Shown: positions 38,077-46,483 of the stretch, piece by piece | Layout of the letters: each line of letters opens with the position of its first letter | Position numbering within the stretch: the first letter of the stretch is position 1 | NCBI GenBank assembly: GCA_964525995.1 | Contig: CAZGIM010000012.1 | Location: 1 to 64,000 of the forward strand | DNA length: 64,000 bases | Origin: CAIVAT01 sp964525995 | GTDB lineage: Bacteria > Bacteroidota > Bacteroidia > Bacteroidales > FEN-979 | Direction of reading: 5' to 3' | The notes under the pieces: generated by a model | Databases searched by the model: none | What the model saw: the letters and a program-made list of their open reading frames with translations, nothing else | What the model was told of the DNA's origin: nothing | Translations under genes and position numbers: made by a program

Positions 38077-38084
38077 CAAAGATA
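38077..38084 (-). promoter_or_regulatory. -7 box TATCTTTG for the lipoprotein gene
   Basis: Exact TAnnTTTG match on the minus strand, 43 nt before the ATG at 38034. It confirms the downstream start codon. It is one half of a divergent pair with the box at 38178. Confidence 0.55.
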
Positions 38085-38177
38085 CATGATTTTTAGAATA
38101 CGGAGTTTGAGGGTTTATTTTTTCGTAAACTCATACAGTTGAAACGTAAAATATAGAACAAATAGGAATTTCTTTTA

Positions 38178-38185
38178 TATCTTTG
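38178..38185 (+). promoter_or_regulatory. -7 box TATCTTTG for the small T9SS gene
   Basis: Exact TAnnTTTG match 36 nt upstream of the ATG at 38221. Same sequence as the divergent box at 38077-38084, about 100 bp away. Confidence 0.55.
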
Positions 38186-38220
38186 GCTAACCCTAAACCG
38201 AACTATAAAAACAATTCCAA

Positions 38221-38958
38221 ATGAAAAAGTGGATCGCCTTTCTTATCCTTTTGTTTCTTCCTGTTTCCCTTCTGTTTTCGCAGGAATATGAATTCTATGA
38301 AAATCAGTCGGGCAACTGGGTAAAGATACCGAACGGAACGATGCTTACCCGCACCTGTACTGTAAATTCCGACGGGGTTGATGAATTTTTCGGAGTCAAA
38401 AACATTGCCTCCGACACCCGGTTGGTATGGGCCCGAAAACAGCGTCGCTATATGACCCCTGAAGCGAACGACAGTTATTGCTGGAACGGTTGCATGCAAT
38501 CGTATGATTCACTATCGTACAAATATCTGTCTATGGAACCGGGAAAGCTGATCGTCAACCAGTTTGATATTCATTTCAGGCCCGGATCCAAACCCGGTAA
38601 TACCCTGATCTCTTACAGTTTCTTCGACCGTTCACACCTGGCCGACAGCGGATTCATGCAAATTCTTTATGTGATCCAGCCTGTAGGCATCGAAGAGGCT
38701 GACTGGATAACCAAAACCGTCGTCGCCACGCCAAATCCTGCGTCAAATCTGATCCGTTTCCTGGGAATTCCCGATCGTTTCAGCGGCGCCCTTACCCTGG
38801 TCAATCTGGTCGGACAGGAGCTTATCAGCATACCCATAAACGCCGGTCATTCTGAAGTAACCTTCAACAGTTCGGGACTTCCCAACGGAATCTATTTTTA
38901 TTTTCTGCAGATGAATGGTTCAAAAGGAGCAGTAAGAAAGCTGATGATCAACCGCTGA
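38221..38958 (+). CDS. Small T9SS cargo protein, unknown N-terminal domain
   Basis: A 245-residue exported protein. Signal peptide about 1-21 (ending LLFSQ). Residues about 22-155 form an unrecognised domain with SGNWVKIPNGT, GVKNIASDTRLVWARK and CWNGC (a CxxxC pair). The last about 85 residues are a type A T9SS domain (ATPNPASNLIRFLGIP ... LPNGIYFYFLQ). It has its own promoter box, is divergent from the lipoprotein gene, and converges on the Omp28-like gene with a 21-bp gap. The N-terminal part may be an Ig-like fold, but this is a guess. Confidence 0.82.
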   Translation: MKKWIAFLILLFLPVSLLFSQEYEFYENQSGNWVKIPNGTMLTRTCTVNSDGVDEFFGVKNIASDTRLVWARKQRRYMTPEANDSYCWNGCMQSYDSLSYKYLSMEPGKLIVNQFDIHFRPGSKPGNTLISYSFFDRSHLADSGFMQILYVIQPVGIEEADWITKTVVATPNPASNLIRFLGIPDRFSGALTLVNLVGQELISIPINAGHSEVTFNSSGLPNGIYFYFLQMNGSKGAVRKLMINR

Positions 38959-38979
38959 TCCGGCAGTAAAGAAAGATAC

Positions 38980-40053
38980 CTATTCCCGGATTATGGTCAG
39001 CGCCTTCTGATACGTTTTTCCCTCAAAAGAAGCCCTCAGAAAATAGGTTCCCGATGGCAGGGATGAAGTGTTAACCGTCAAGGAATAGATCCCAGGCATC
39101 CAAATGGTTGAGCCGATGGTGCGCACCACTTTCCCGTAAATATCCACCAGGGTCAGAGTACCATATCCTTTCTCAAGTACCCTGATATTCACAGTTGTCT
39201 TATCCAGAGCAGGGTTGGGGAAGAGATTCATGATTTCGAGCTGCTGTGAACCTCCTTCACGATCGCCCAGGGGACCTGTTACCGATTGGATTACGGCCTG
39301 TTGAACCGAAGAATTCACGAGCGACTCCTCCTGGCGATAAACATAAACGACTACAAAACAATTCTGAGGATCATAGTTACTTTCGATCGTAAAACTGAAA
39401 GTCTGAGTGACCTCCTCTCCAACCGGCCATGAATTTTCTTTTATTTTCTGACCGAACTGATTGGCCATGTCTCTAACCACATCATGATGATAACACGGAC
39501 GTCGGCCTGAATAATTATAACAATTCGAATCCATACTTTGATCAACGAGAATGTTGTTTTCGATTAATACTGCATTGATCATAAAAGTCCCTGTAAGTGA
39601 CTCCAGATAAGGTTGCATTCGCACGGAAACCTCGACTTCCTTAAACTGCGGGTTGTAGCTCTTTGATTCAACCACGATCCTGAGCGGCGCATCGGTTTGC
39701 CGTTCGATGGTTGCATTGACCGAGTCACAATACCGGTGATAATCACCCCAGGTGTATTCCATATATTTTTGTCCGTCACGGTTGGTACGGATTTCCGAAT
39801 GATCTTTAAAAACGCGGCAGACAAGCGTGTCGCACATTGAACATTTCAAAGCAGAGAAATTGGTGTGGTAAATCAACACGATCGCATTTTGGTGTACAGG
39901 CTGCACGCAATGCTGCATCAGCGAATCGATACAGATACATTCATCACACCAGGTGGATGAACTTCTCTCAATGAGCGTATTTCTTGGATTCTGGCTCCAT
40001 AAGAATCCTCCTGGTATCAGGAGCAGGAACAGTAAAATAATCCTTTTTTTCAT
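38980..40053 (-). CDS. Omp28-like secreted protein with T9SS sorting domain
   Basis: A 357-residue exported protein. Signal peptide about 1-20 (LLFLLLIPGGFLWSQ). The mature start ERSSSTWCDECICID matches the beginning of the Omp28 family, whose N-terminal half is thioredoxin-like with a CxxC pair (Cys-Asp-Glu-Cys here). A second CxxC-like group (KCSMCDTLVC) follows, then the beta-sandwich half with GEEVTQTFSFTI. The last about 80 residues are a type A T9SS domain (NLFPNPALDKTTVNI ... PSGTYFLRA). Omp28-related proteins are common in Porphyromonas and relatives, with no proven enzyme activity. The eight or so Cys residues are unusual for a periplasmic protein and fit a disulfide-rich or redox role. 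Confidence 0.82.
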   Translation of the reverse strand: MKKRIILLFLLLIPGGFLWSQNPRNTLIERSSSTWCDECICIDSLMQHCVQPVHQNAIVLIYHTNFSALKCSMCDTLVCRVFKDHSEIRTNRDGQKYMEYTWGDYHRYCDSVNATIERQTDAPLRIVVESKSYNPQFKEVEVSVRMQPYLESLTGTFMINAVLIENNILVDQSMDSNCYNYSGRRPCYHHDVVRDMANQFGQKIKENSWPVGEEVTQTFSFTIESNYDPQNCFVVVYVYRQEESLVNSSVQQAVIQSVTGPLGDREGGSQQLEIMNLFPNPALDKTTVNIRVLEKGYGTLTLVDIYGKVVRTIGSTIWMPGIYSLTVNTSSLPSGTYFLRASFEGKTYQKALTIIRE

Positions 40054-40456
40054 GGTTGTGATATTTAAGGGACAGGTAAGAGGTCGGGCTTTCGTTTATT
40101 ATATTATGATCAAAAACATCGATTCACTGATCCGATGCCGCGATTCCGGGAAAAACAAGTAATAAAATCCGTAAGTTCACCGTGGGCGGGCATAAAAGAT
40201 GTTTAAAATTACAAAAAAACATGCGGATATATTGAAATCCATAAAAAAAAACACTGTGGCCAATTGTATATTTAATCATATCGGGTCAATTCCACGCCCC
40301 TTGGAGCGGAATCTGAGTCCAGGGCTTGCCCAGGTGTTCATGCCATCTATTTTTTTTCATGCCATCTGTAAACTTTTGGATTGCATTTGAATTGGTTTAT
40401 TCAATTTTATGGAAGTTGTAAATCAATTGGAACACAGAAAAATAATAGATCACGCC

Positions 40457-40582
40457 ATGAAATCAACGATTTCGTTCGTATTCGGTCTGTTCCTGCTTGG
40501 TTTTCCGTGCAGGATTTTCAGTATCGATCAGAAAGAGGCACACCTTTGCAGCGTATGCCGGGAAAAGGCAGGCCTGAGCTGA
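40457..40582 (+). CDS. Possible 41-residue exported peptide with CxxC
   Basis: ATG at 40457 to TGA at 40580-40582. The peptide starts with MKSTISFVFGLFLLGFPC, a basic residue followed by a hydrophobic core like a signal or lipoprotein signal, and ends with LCSVCREKAGLS containing a CxxC pair. No promoter box lies close upstream. It could be a remnant or chance; I include it because the signal-like start and paired Cys are unusual for random sequence. Confidence 0.25.
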   Translation: MKSTISFVFGLFLLGFPCRIFSIDQKEAHLCSVCREKAGLS

Positions 40583-40615
40583 ATTCATCCATGTCATCTG
40601 AGCCAAATCATTAGT

Positions 40616-40623
40616 TATCTTTG
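40616..40623 (+). promoter_or_regulatory. Possible -7 box TATCTTTG upstream of the tricorn gene
   Basis: Exact TAnnTTTG match, 180 nt before the ATG at 40804, with no closer exact match. No -33 TTTG at the right spacing. If used, the transcript has a leader of about 175 nt. Confidence 0.35.
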
Positions 40624-40803
40624 AGGTCTCCAAAATGAAGTATGACCTGTACCACTACCTCTGTTTACCTGTTCTGTTCCCGGGAGAAGTCATTGACACC
40701 TGAAAAATCAGGCCGTGGTAGGGCCGGTTAAGCCGGATTTATTTAACAATTATGTTGTAACCATGTTGAATTTTTTAAGTCTATTTATCTAAACAATCCG
40801 ACA

Positions 40804-43800
40804 ATGAAAAAACTGCTATTCCTAATGCTGCTGTTCATGGCGGCCATGCTATCTTACGCTCAGGAGAATCCGCTCTGGTTGCGTTATCCCGTTATTTCGC
40901 CCGACGGAAAGACGATTTTGTTTTGTTATAAAGGCGATATCTGGTCAGTTCCCTCATCAGGAGGGACAGCCATTCCCATGACCCTTACCGATTCGTACGA
41001 ATATATGCCGGTGTGGAGTCATGACGGTAAGATGATTGCATTCGCATCAGACCGGACCGGTAATTTCGATGTCTTTGTAATGCCTGCCACAGGTGGTGAA
41101 GCGAAGCGTCTGACCTGGAATTCAAACCGGGAAATTCCCTGGAATTTCACCGCCAACAATAAAGATGTCATTTTCTCGGCCTACAGGCAGGACGTTGTAA
41201 CCAATGCCCAGTTTCCCATATCGCTGATGAGCGAACTTTATACGGTTCCTGTAGCCGGGGGAAAGGTATCGCAATTACTACCCAGTCCCGCCCTCCATGT
41301 TTGCCCCACCTCCACCGGCGATAAAATCCTGTATGAGGATATTAAAGGGTACGAGGATGAGTGGCGTAAACACCACACCTCCGCGATTGCCCGCGACATC
41401 TGGTTGTACGACTTCAACACGAAACAGCATACAAAGCTCACCGGATTCAGCGGCGAGGACCGCAATCCGGTTTTTGAGGCCAATGACCGGGACTTTTATT
41501 ACCTGAGCGAGCAAAAAGGGTCGTTCAATATATTCAAGAGTTCCATTGATAATCCTTCTGTATCGACGATGCTAACAAAGTTTGAAAAACATCCCGTGAG
41601 ATTCCTCAGCCGGGCCGGCAACAACCTGTTATGCTTCAGTTTCAATGGCGAAATCTACACCATGAATCCGCGGAGCGACCCTAAAAAGGTATCCGTGTCG
41701 GTATTTGCCGACGGACGTTCCATACTGGATCGTATTACACCGGTCAATGAGGGTTTCACGGAAGCGAGATTATCTTCAAACGGAAAGGAATACGCCTATG
41801 TTTTCAGGGGAGAGATTTTCGTGAGCAGCGTGGATGGCGGGTTTACCAAGAGAATCACCAACACTCCTTATCAGGAACGGAGTGTGAGCTTCAGCCCCGA
41901 CGGACGTTCGTTGCTCTATGCCGCCGAGGTGAACAACAGTTGGAATGTTTATACTACTTCCATTATCCGGAAGGAGGAGCCCTATTTTTATGCCAGCACG
42001 GTTCTGAAAACCGAACCGGTAATCGCCACGGAGGCGGAGGAGTTTCAGCCGGAGTACGCGCCCAGCGGGAAGGAGGTTGCCTACCTTGAAAACCGGGTTG
42101 TCCTGAAGGTCATCAACCTTGAAAGCCGGAAAACCCGCATGATCCTGCCCGCAGAGGTCAACTACTCCTATGCCGACGGAGATCAATATTACCAGTGGTC
42201 GCCCGACGGGAAATGGTTCCTGGTAAATTACGCCTTCCCCGACCGAATCTTTAGTCCCGAAGTCGGCCTGGTCGCCTCGGATGGTTCCGGGAAGATCATC
42301 AATCTGACTTTGAGCGGGTATGATGATTTTGGCGGGAAATGGTCGTCCGACGCGAAATCGATGATCTGGGGGTGCAACCGTAACGGTGATCACGCCCAGG
42401 GAGGGTACATTCCAACGGCCGATGTTTATGAGATGTTTTTCAGTAAGGAGGCATTCGACCGGTTTAATCTTTCGAAGGAAGAGCTTGCGCTGGTTAAGGA
42501 TCAGGAGGAGCAGGTAAAGAAAGAGAAAGAGAAGGAGAAAGAGGGGAAAAGTGGAAAAAAGGGGGAAAAAGGCAGTGATTCTTCCGATGGGAAGGAGGCG
42601 ACAGCCGGTGAAAAGAAAGATTCGCTAAAGGTGGTTATCGACTGGGATAATCTTACCGACCGTAAAGTCAAGCTGACCACGCACACCTCGAAGGTACGCG
42701 ACTGGGTGCTCTCGAAGGATGGCGAAAAGCTTTTCTACCTCACCAGTTTTGAGAAGGACAATGATCTTTGGGTCACTGAGTTAAGGACGAAAGAGACAAA
42801 GGTGTTAGCCAAGTTAGGAGTCAAAAATCCCTCGATGGAGCTTTCATCGGATGGCAAGTTCATTTTGGTATTAGCCGACGGGAAGCCCATGAAAGTGGAG
42901 GTTGAAGGAGGAAAATCGGAGCCTCTAAAGACCTCGGGTGAGATGTTGGTAAAACCGGCTGAAGAACGGGGTTATATTTTCGAGCATGCCTGGAGACAGT
43001 TCAAGGAAAAATTCTATGTTGAGGACCTGCACGGTGTTGATTGGGATTTTTATAAACAGGCTTATAAAAGATTTCTCCCCTATATCAGCAATAATTATGA
43101 TTTTGCCGAAATGCTCAGTGAAATGTTAGGTGAGATGAACGCTTCGCACACCGGGTGTGGTTACCGTGCCGGCCGGAGCAATGCAGATCAGACTGCCGAT
43201 CTGGGCTTGTTTTACGATTATGAATACGGGGGACCTGGCCTGAAGATCGCGGGCATTGTAGAGGGAGGACCGTTAGACAGGGCTGCATCACGGGTCAAAA
43301 CAGGTTGTATTCTCGAAAAGATCGACGGAGAGGCGATTCCTGATACCGTTGATTTTTATGCGCTATTAAACCGGAAGAGCGGTAAGATCACCCTGCTTTC
43401 CTTATACAATCCTGTGACTTCGGAGCGCTGGGATGAAAGTGTTAAACCTATTGCTTCAGGAACCGCTAACGAGCTGTTGTATCGCCGATGGGTAAAGAAT
43501 CGCAGGGACGAAGTGGAACGGCTTTCGGGCGGGGTCATCGGGTACGTGCATGTACGGTCGATGGACGATGCGAGCATGCGAACCGTTTTCGAAGAGGCTT
43601 TGGGACGTAACTTTGAAAAGAAGGCCCTGATTGTCGATACCCGGTTCAACGGGGGCGGCAACATCCATGAACAACTTTCCGATTTTCTGAGCGGTAAAAA
43701 GTATATCGACATTGTTCCGCACGGGCAATATGTTGGCTCGGAACCTTTAGACAAGTGGGTGAAACCCTCCATCGTACTGATCGGAGAAAGTAATTACTCC

Positions 43801-44076
43801 GATGCACATCTGTTCCCGGTAGCCTATAAACTCAAGAACACGGGAAAAACCTTAGGAATGCCCGTTCCCGGAACAGGTACCTTTGTCTGGTGGGAGACCC
43901 AGATCGATCCGACGCTTGTCTTCGGCATTCCGATGGGGGGCTGGCGGACACCTGACGGAAAGTTCTGTGAAAACAACCAGATGGAGCCCGACATCAAGGT
44001 TGCCAACGATCCCGGAATTATGGCTTCGGGCAGGGATCAACAGATCGAGCAAGCCGTCAGAGAATTGATGAAGTGA
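40804..44076 (+). CDS. Tricorn-type S41 protease with N-terminal propellers and PDZ domain
   Basis: A 1,090-residue exported protease. Signal peptide about 1-20 (ending LSYAQ). Residues about 22-580 form TolB/WD40-like beta-propellers with repeats such as SPDGKTILFCYKGDIW and SHDGKMIAFASDRTGN. A highly charged Lys/Glu-rich linker lies at about 565-605 (VKKEKEKEKEGKSGKKGEKG). The rest holds the tricorn C1 helical domain, a PDZ domain (about 800-880, with GGPGLKIAGIVEGGPLDRA) and the C2 catalytic domain. Catalytic residues: Ser781-His782 in NASHTGCG and the nucleophile Ser999 in GESNYSDAHLFP with Asp1000. Tricorn proteases cut peptides released by other peptidases; the signal peptide places this one in the periplasm. 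Its propeller may gate substrates. It converges with the cyclophilin gene. Confidence 0.93.
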   Translation: MKKLLFLMLLFMAAMLSYAQENPLWLRYPVISPDGKTILFCYKGDIWSVPSSGGTAIPMTLTDSYEYMPVWSHDGKMIAFASDRTGNFDVFVMPATGGEAKRLTWNSNREIPWNFTANNKDVIFSAYRQDVVTNAQFPISLMSELYTVPVAGGKVSQLLPSPALHVCPTSTGDKILYEDIKGYEDEWRKHHTSAIARDIWLYDFNTKQHTKLTGFSGEDRNPVFEANDRDFYYLSEQKGSFNIFKSSIDNPSVSTMLTKFEKHPVRFLSRAGNNLLCFSFNGEIYTMNPRSDPKKVSVSVFADGRSILDRITPVNEGFTEARLSSNGKEYAYVFRGEIFVSSVDGGFTKRITNTPYQERSVSFSPDGRSLLYAAEVNNSWNVYTTSIIRKEEPYFYASTVLKTEPVIATEAEEFQPEYAPSGKEVAYLENRVVLKVINLESRKTRMILPAEVNYSYADGDQYYQWSPDGKWFLVNYAFPDRIFSPEVGLVASDGSGKIINLTLSGYDDFGGKWSSDAKSMIWGCNRNGDHAQGGYIPTADVYEMFFSKEAFDRFNLSKEELALVKDQEEQVKKEKEKEKEGKSGKKGEKGSDSSDGKEATAGEKKDSLKVVIDWDNLTDRKVKLTTHTSKVRDWVLSKDGEKLFYLTSFEKDNDLWVTELRTKETKVLAKLGVKNPSMELSSDGKFILVLADGKPMKVEVEGGKSEPLKTSGEMLVKPAEERGYIFEHAWRQFKEKFYVEDLHGVDWDFYKQAYKRFLPYISNNYDFAEMLSEMLGEMNASHTGCGYRAGRSNADQTADLGLFYDYEYGGPGLKIAGIVEGGPLDRAASRVKTGCILEKIDGEAIPDTVDFYALLNRKSGKITLLSLYNPVTSERWDESVKPIASGTANELLYRRWVKNRRDEVERLSGGVIGYVHVRSMDDASMRTVFEEALGRNFEKKALIVDTRFNGGGNIHEQLSDFLSGKKYIDIVPHGQYVGSEPLDKWVKPSIVLIGESNYSDAHLFPVAYKLKNTGKTLGMPVPGTGTFVWWETQIDPTLVFGIPMGGWRTPDGKFCENNQMEPDIKVANDPGIMASGRDQQIEQAVRELMK

Positions 44077-44121
44077 TCCATCAAGGTTAAGCACATCCCT
44101 GACCACTTTCAGGAGTTTATT

Positions 44122-44158
44122 CCGGGCAATCCGGGCTTTCCGGTTATTTTTTCTTTTG
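44122..44158 (+). terminator. Weak terminator candidate after the tricorn gene
   Basis: CCGG-rich segment (CCGG at 44131-44134 and 44140-44143 could form a 4-bp stem) followed by TTATTTTTTCTTTT. The stem is short, and the T-run is the main support. It lies between two convergent genes, where a terminator is expected. Confidence 0.3.
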
Positions 44159-44171
44159 CCGGCCGATGTTC

Positions 44172-44813
44172 TTATTTGGAGTCGGGGATCAGCTTAGCCG
44201 AAATGATGTAGTCCAGTTCCGGGAAATGTTTTCGAACATAGGCGTTGCCCTGCTGCATGATCGAATCCTGGTGGTTGGCCGGCTCGAAACCATAGGCTCC
44301 ATAGAAAGAATCGACCACTTCAAATCCCTCAACAATCCGGGCTACCGGCGGAAATCCTTTCAGTCCGTTGTAGGTAACTGTATCGAGTTTGAAGTTGTCT
44401 TTTTTATTAATGAACAATTGACTGGTGCGTGAATTGGCTCCGTCGCGGGCATACGACAGGGTGCCCTTCAGGTTATGCTCAATGACCGGTTCATCCGCGA
44501 TGGGACGCTTATCCCAGAACCTGTTAACCTCCGGAAGATCAGATATGCCAAATTGAACCACATAGGCTTCCTGTACCCTGAAAAGGCTGTTGTTGTCGTA
44601 GAATCCTGATTGAACAAGCTGATACAGCCGATCGACCCCATCGGGCGACCAGGAGCGGATTGCTTCAATGGTAAAGGAACCTTTGGTGGTGGTGAACTTT
44701 GCCATAAAGGTTGAAGGCGCTTTGACCTTCAGGATTGCGCTGTCGGGCATTTTCTGTGCTGTGAGCGCAACCGGGATGAGGAACATCATCCACAGATAAA
44801 GGGTACGTTTCAT
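44172..44813 (-). CDS. Cyclophilin-type peptidyl-prolyl isomerase, exported
   Basis: A 213-residue exported foldase. Signal peptide about 1-20 (ending VALTAQ). Cyclophilin motifs: TTKGSFTIE near 42-50, the active-site strand SLFRVQEAYVVQFG near 76-89 with the catalytic Arg79 and Gln87, and GTLSYARDGANSRTSQLFI near 117-135, matching the family GxLxMA...NSxxSQFFI pattern. The Phe after the Arg-Val strand (FHRVIPGFMIQGG in E. coli) is replaced by a different loop, so activity may be altered but the key residues remain. It would catalyse proline isomerisation in the periplasm, where many beta-rich T9SS proteins of this window must fold. A complete Bacteroidota promoter sits just upstream. Confidence 0.9.
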   Translation of the reverse strand: MKRTLYLWMMFLIPVALTAQKMPDSAILKVKAPSTFMAKFTTTKGSFTIEAIRSWSPDGVDRLYQLVQSGFYDNNSLFRVQEAYVVQFGISDLPEVNRFWDKRPIADEPVIEHNLKGTLSYARDGANSRTSQLFINKKDNFKLDTVTYNGLKGFPPVARIVEGFEVVDSFYGAYGFEPANHQDSIMQQGNAYVRKHFPELDYIISAKLIPDSK

Positions 44814-44844
44814 AAAGGTTGACAGGTCAGGATTTCTTCCTTGA

Positions 44845-44874
44845 CAAATTTAGAAAATCAGAAGATGCGGCAAA
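44845..44874 (-). promoter_or_regulatory. Complete Bacteroidota promoter (TTTG-N18-TAAATTTG) for the cyclophilin gene
   Basis: On the minus strand TTTG (44874-44871) is followed after 18 bp by TAAATTTG (44852-44845), the -33 and -7 elements of the Bacteroidota primary sigma factor. The -7 box is 31 nt from the ATG at 44813. Best promoter in the window. Confidence 0.65.
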
Positions 44875-44888
44875 ACAGTTCTTAAGGA

Positions 44889-46328
44889 TCAATTCTTTAT
44901 GAGTTTACCTGACATGCTATTACCGGATTCCTTCACGATCCGATAAAGGTACATTCCGGGAGTCAGGTCATTGGTGGTCACTGTTTGCCAACCTCCGGCC
45001 ACAACTTGCCGGAGTACTTCCTTCCCGGAACTGTTGTAGAGGATAAGAGTTGCTGGTCCGGTGAGTCCGGACAGAGTCAGTTGATCCGAGAACGGATTCG
45101 GGAATGGTTTGATCGTCTGGGCGGGTTCTCTGTTGACTGCTATTCCTGTATACAGTGATGATTTAATATCGATCACGGCGCTTTCGATGATGGTCAGGTT
45201 ATAAGGAATGGATTCCGGCGGGAGGGTGTACCAGCCATTGGCAGATCCGCCCCATCCGAAATTGAAATGATAATATTCATCGGTATTATAGCCATCAACT
45301 ACTACGTTGTGACCGCCTGAACCGGTCGAAACCAACAATCCGAGCTGCACGGGTAAAGCGACCTTGACATTTTCGGCAATGAGGGCATTCAGGGTGGTAT
45401 CGTCGGGATAGACAATCCGTGATTCTTCAAATCCAAACCGTTGCCAGGCCGTCAGCGCCTGTTCCAATCCAAAGGTTCCAGAAACCGAAGCGCTGTAAAC
45501 CTGTTGTGCTGCCACGCCGCATGCAAAGCAGATAGCCGCTTTCAGGGATTTTGTGAGTGCGCCCCCGAAAGCATATGTTGATTCCAGGGTGTCGAGGTAA
45601 AGGTTTAAGGTGTCGAAGGATGGAAAACCCCGGGTTTGGTAGTCATTGTCGATCCAGTACTGGTTTCCCGATCCATAGTTGTGGTAATAATCATCACCGT
45701 CGGTAAACCGGGTCTGGTTGATCTCTTTATGGTGGTTGATAATCTGTGCCATCGCGATGGCAGGGCAACCGGCCACGCTGTGTGAGCCGGCATTCAGATC
45801 GATCGGGCACATGTTGTTGTAGGGGGCGCTCTGGGTCCAGTTGGTCTCGAGCCAACCTCCCGTCGAGGTAGATCCTTCGGGAGGCCACTGCTCAAAACCG
45901 GGAGATCGCAGGGTTGCCGTAAGGAATGCATTCCACTTTTCTGCAATAAGGTGTCTCTCGGCCGATTCAAACCTCCACGATTCATTTATCCGCACCCTGA
46001 TGTCGCGTGATATGATTGTTTTGATCAGGGTTACCGCTTCAACAGGCGGATCAAAACGATCGGTGGCCGACCAGGCATAGATTGGACTGATACGATCGGA
46101 AGCGGCGATGATAACAAATCCTGTGGGAGCAAAATGACAGATACAGGCTAAGGAATCACCCTTTTCATCCGTGAGCCATTCCTGGAAGGTCAGATTGAAT
46201 TTCTGATGTTCCGACTGTAAAAAAGCTGTTGCAGCTTCAGCGAGATCAGGTTTGATAAGGGATTGGCCAGATGAGAAGTATCCGGTAAGGAGCAGGAGCA
46301 AAAACAGCGTAATCTTGCGCATAATCAT
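44889..46328 (-). CDS. C10 family cysteine peptidase (streptopain-like) with T9SS sorting domain
   Basis: A 479-residue secreted cysteine peptidase. Signal peptide about 1-22 (LLLLLTGYFSSGQ), from the ATG at 46328; the ATG two codons later is equally possible. Residues about 25-140 are a Spi-type pro-domain. The catalytic domain has Cys188 in HSVAGCPAIAMAQI (family pattern GCxAxAxAQ) and His340 in GSGGHNVVVDGY, followed by the FNFGWGG segment and WYTLP. The last about 80 residues are a type A T9SS domain (KPFPNPFSDQLTLSG ... TPGMYLYRIV). The streptopain/interpain family includes host-protein-degrading enzymes; here a zymogen secreted by T9SS is likely. No inhibitor gene is adjacent. Confidence 0.92.
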   Translation of the reverse strand: MIMRKITLFLLLLLTGYFSSGQSLIKPDLAEAATAFLQSEHQKFNLTFQEWLTDEKGDSLACICHFAPTGFVIIAASDRISPIYAWSATDRFDPPVEAVTLIKTIISRDIRVRINESWRFESAERHLIAEKWNAFLTATLRSPGFEQWPPEGSTSTGGWLETNWTQSAPYNNMCPIDLNAGSHSVAGCPAIAMAQIINHHKEINQTRFTDGDDYYHNYGSGNQYWIDNDYQTRGFPSFDTLNLYLDTLESTYAFGGALTKSLKAAICFACGVAAQQVYSASVSGTFGLEQALTAWQRFGFEESRIVYPDDTTLNALIAENVKVALPVQLGLLVSTGSGGHNVVVDGYNTDEYYHFNFGWGGSANGWYTLPPESIPYNLTIIESAVIDIKSSLYTGIAVNREPAQTIKPFPNPFSDQLTLSGLTGPATLILYNSSGKEVLRQVVAGGWQTVTTNDLTPGMYLYRIVKESGNSMSGKLIKN

Positions 46329-46454
46329 GGAATTTTGGAGTTTAACTGATCTTTAAGAATTCTCCGGATCGATGCCATTAAGTCTTGGTGGCATCCACCG
46401 GGACTGTAAAGATTGAAACTAATTAAATATGATGAATATTTTTTCGATCAACCG

Positions 46455-46466
46455 GGTTTATAAACC
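46455..46466. repeat. 12-bp perfect palindrome GGTTTATAAACC
   Basis: Located 18 nt after the stop of the hybrid kinase gene and 126 bp upstream of the C10 peptidase gene. It could be an operator or a weak hairpin; no T-run follows on the minus strand. Confidence 0.4.
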
Positions 46467-46483
46467 GATAAATGGGCGGATTT

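Larger units (their letters stand above)
40054..40803. other. 750-bp intergenic region between the Omp28-like and tricorn genes
   Basis: No gene of normal length. It contains a 12-bp direct repeat TTCATGCCATCT at 40337-40348 and 40356-40367 separated by a T-tract, a possible small secreted-peptide frame at 40457-40582, a TATCTTTG box at 40616-40623 and a 22-codon frame (40635-40703) with no coding signal. Much of it is A+T-rich. Confidence 0.55.

Noticed and set aside
38035..38079. ATG at 38079 as the start of the lipoprotein gene
   Set aside because: It overlaps the promoter -7 box at 38077-38084 and would put 15 residues before the lipoprotein signal.
40804..44076. DPP-IV or TolB protein as an alternative call for the 1,090-residue protein
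   Set aside because: Propellers fit, but the PDZ domain, ASHTG and the SNYSDAH nucleophile region are those of tricorn/S41 and not S9 or TolB.
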